14,822 nt of DNA, taken from the NCBI GenBank assembly GCA_005788075.1, contig SXZC01000036.1, positions 1 to 14,822 of the forward strand. Direction: 5' to 3'. Position 1 is the first letter of the stretch, and every line of letters starts with the position of its first letter. This document shows positions 13,885 through 14,822 of the stretch, piece by piece. The translations under genes and the position numbers were made by a program. The notes under the pieces were generated by a model. The model was not told the origin of the DNA, did no database searches, and saw only the letters and a program-made list of their open reading frames with translations. Source of the DNA: Actinomycetota bacterium. GTDB lineage: Bacteria > Actinomycetota > Thermoleophilia > Miltoncostaeales > Miltoncostaeaceae.

Positions 13885-14325
13885 CTACCCGGCCCGGAGG
13901 GCGGCCTTCACGGCGCCCACCGCGGCCGGGGCGGGAGCCCCGCGCGCCACCGCGCGCACATGGCCGTCGCGCTCGGCCACCAGCACGGCCACCTGGCCCG
14001 TGCCCCGCTGGCCTGCCGACGCGAGCACGCCCTTCACCGGGGCGTAGGCGCACCACACGCGGGCGCGCGCAGCACCCGGGGTGCCGCTCGCCATGCCGCC
14101 CTCGATCCATCCGCGCACGCGGCGCCACTTCCTGCCGAGCACGGGCACCTCGACCACCGGCGTGCCCTCCCCGAGGGCCGCCACCCACGCGTCCACATCG
14201 CCCTGCTGGCGCATGCGGAACGCCAAGATGACCACGCAGGGGTCGGCCGGCAGGTCGTCCGGCAGCAGGCGGTCCGATCCATCCAGGTCACGCGCCTCGA
14301 GGCGCGGCAGGCGCGCGGCGCTCAC
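13885..14325 (-). CDS. Thioredoxin-fold ATP10-like protein without a CXXC motif
   Basis: The 146-residue protein begins LPRLEARDLDGSDRLLPDDL, then CVVILAFRMRQQGDVDAWV, VVEVPVLGRKWRRVRGWIEGGM and VAVLVAERDGHVRAVARGA. This order (target strand, helix, EVPVL strand, WI(D/E)GGM, central strand with DGXV) is what I recall of the actinobacterial thioredoxin-like family related to mitochondrial ATP10. The redox CXXC is missing: only C30 and C92 are present, so it is not a standard thioredoxin. No signal peptide is visible. The GTG start at 14325 lies 12 bases after the stop of the HNH nuclease gene on the same strand, so the two may be co-transcribed and translationally coupled; the Shine-Dalgarno is weak. 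The biological role is unknown, and the ATP10 relationship is a moderate-confidence call from motif memory. Confidence 0.6.
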   Translation of the reverse strand: MSAARLPRLEARDLDGSDRLLPDDLPADPCVVILAFRMRQQGDVDAWVAALGEGTPVVEVPVLGRKWRRVRGWIEGGMASGTPGAARARVWCAYAPVKGVLASAGQRGTGQVAVLVAERDGHVRAVARGAPAPAAVGAVKAALRAG

Positions 14326-14337
14326 GTGCTCAGGCCG

Positions 14338-14822
14338 CTACGCGGCGGCCAGATAGGGCGTCCACTCCTCTGGGCGCCGGGGCGTGGCGACGTCGATGAA
14401 GACATCCGGCCGGGGCGGGCGGGGCTTGCTGCGCGGAAACATCTGCACCTCGTGGCACAGGGCATCACCCTTGCGCGCGTTGCACGTGGAGCACGACGTG
14501 ACCACGTTGAACCATGACGAGTCGCCGCCGCGGCTTCGGGGCACCACATGGTCGACCGTGAGCTTGGCGCGGCTGCCGCAGTACTGGCACTCATACCCAT
14601 CGCGGGCGAAGAGCGCGCGGCGGCTCATGCGCCGGGCCTCGTAGCGGGGAACCTTCACGCGGTAGACCAGGCGGATGACATGGGGGGATGGATAGTCGCG
14701 CGACACGCCACGGATCGCGCGCGGGCGGTGCTCGAGGATCTCCGCCTTCTCCTTGAGCAGCAGCACGAGGGCGCGCCTCACCGAGCACACGTTGATGGGC
14801 TCATACGACGCGTTGAGAACGA
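14338..14822 (-). CDS. HNH endonuclease, N-terminus cut by window end
   Basis: About 160 residues are visible and the frame continues past the right edge; VLNASYEPINVCSVRRALVL is the usual start of this family, so only a few residues are missing. A GTG inside this motif (14790) is not the real start because the conserved NASYEPIN would be lost. The nuclease core has a zinc-ribbon pair (C78/C81 in CQYCG and C110/C113 in CSTCN, visible numbering), the catalytic His in TVDHVVPRSRGG (H91), and the Asn of WFNVV (N105), followed by ARKGD. Such stand-alone HNH proteins are widespread in actinobacteria and cut DNA with one metal ion; the physiological target is not established. It lies directly upstream of the thioredoxin-fold gene. 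Confidence 0.88.
   Translation of the reverse strand, partial: VLNASYEPINVCSVRRALVLLLKEKAEILEHRPRAIRGVSRDYPSPHVIRLVYRVKVPRYEARRMSRRALFARDGYECQYCGSRAKLTVDHVVPRSRGGDSSWFNVVTSCSTCNARKGDALCHEVQMFPRSKPRPPRPDVFIDVATPRRPEEWTPYLAAA

Noticed and set aside
1..14822. tRNA, rRNA, riboswitch, insertion sequence or phage attachment site
   Set aside because: I found no cloverleaf-like CCA-region pattern, transposase motif, integrase, long direct repeat or known riboswitch core by reading both strands; a covariance-model scan would be decisive.

Overview
The window is GC-rich DNA with frequent GTG starts, short intergenic gaps and many exported proteins. It looks like a chromosomal segment from a high-GC actinobacterium. 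The mix of secreted beta-propeller and pentapeptide-repeat proteins with a DUF6325/SHOCT pair and a GAP-family membrane protein would suit the Thermoleophilia, but that placement is inference. I saw no phage, transposon, CRISPR, tRNA or rRNA signal. No gene-free stretch exceeds 300 bases; the longest are 7805-7974 (170 bp) and 11845-12002 (158 bp).

Layout. Positions 1-1137 hold two pentapeptide-repeat genes arranged tail to tail. A vapBC-type toxin-antitoxin pair (1217-1904, minus) follows, with a palindrome just upstream of it. Next come a YihY/BrkB-type membrane protein (2030-2890) and a secreted seven-bladed propeller resembling virginiamycin B lyase but with no histidine at all (2945-4288). 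That gene converges on a 3-mercaptopyruvate sulfurtransferase-type gene (4313-5188, minus) through a perfect 36-bp palindrome. DNA polymerase IV (5229-6305) is divergent from the sulfurtransferase and converges, across a hairpin, on a two-gene operon of DUF6325 and SHOCT proteins (6331-7040, minus). A GAP/SfLAP-family membrane protein (7151-7804, minus) appears to start at CTG.

From 7975 there is a small secreted protein of unknown function, then a P1B-type metal ATPase with TPCP and QEGID motifs (8545-10419). After these come a secreted protein with eight propeller-like repeats (10435-11844, minus) and, divergent from it, a 622-residue secreted multidomain protein (12003-13871). The right edge holds a thioredoxin-fold, ATP10-like protein and an HNH endonuclease cut by the window end (13885-14822, minus).

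How the parts relate. No large operon or defence island is visible; most units are single genes or pairs. Six or seven products carry export signals, so cell-surface or secreted functions dominate. Several starts lack a usable Shine-Dalgarno but have a TANNNT box 6-7 bases upstream, the pattern of leaderless actinobacterial transcripts. I did not find a convincing new multi-gene system. The best leads are the CTG-start gene, the TPCP-type metal ATPase, the histidine-free Vgb-like propeller and the unassigned secreted protein at 12003-13871.
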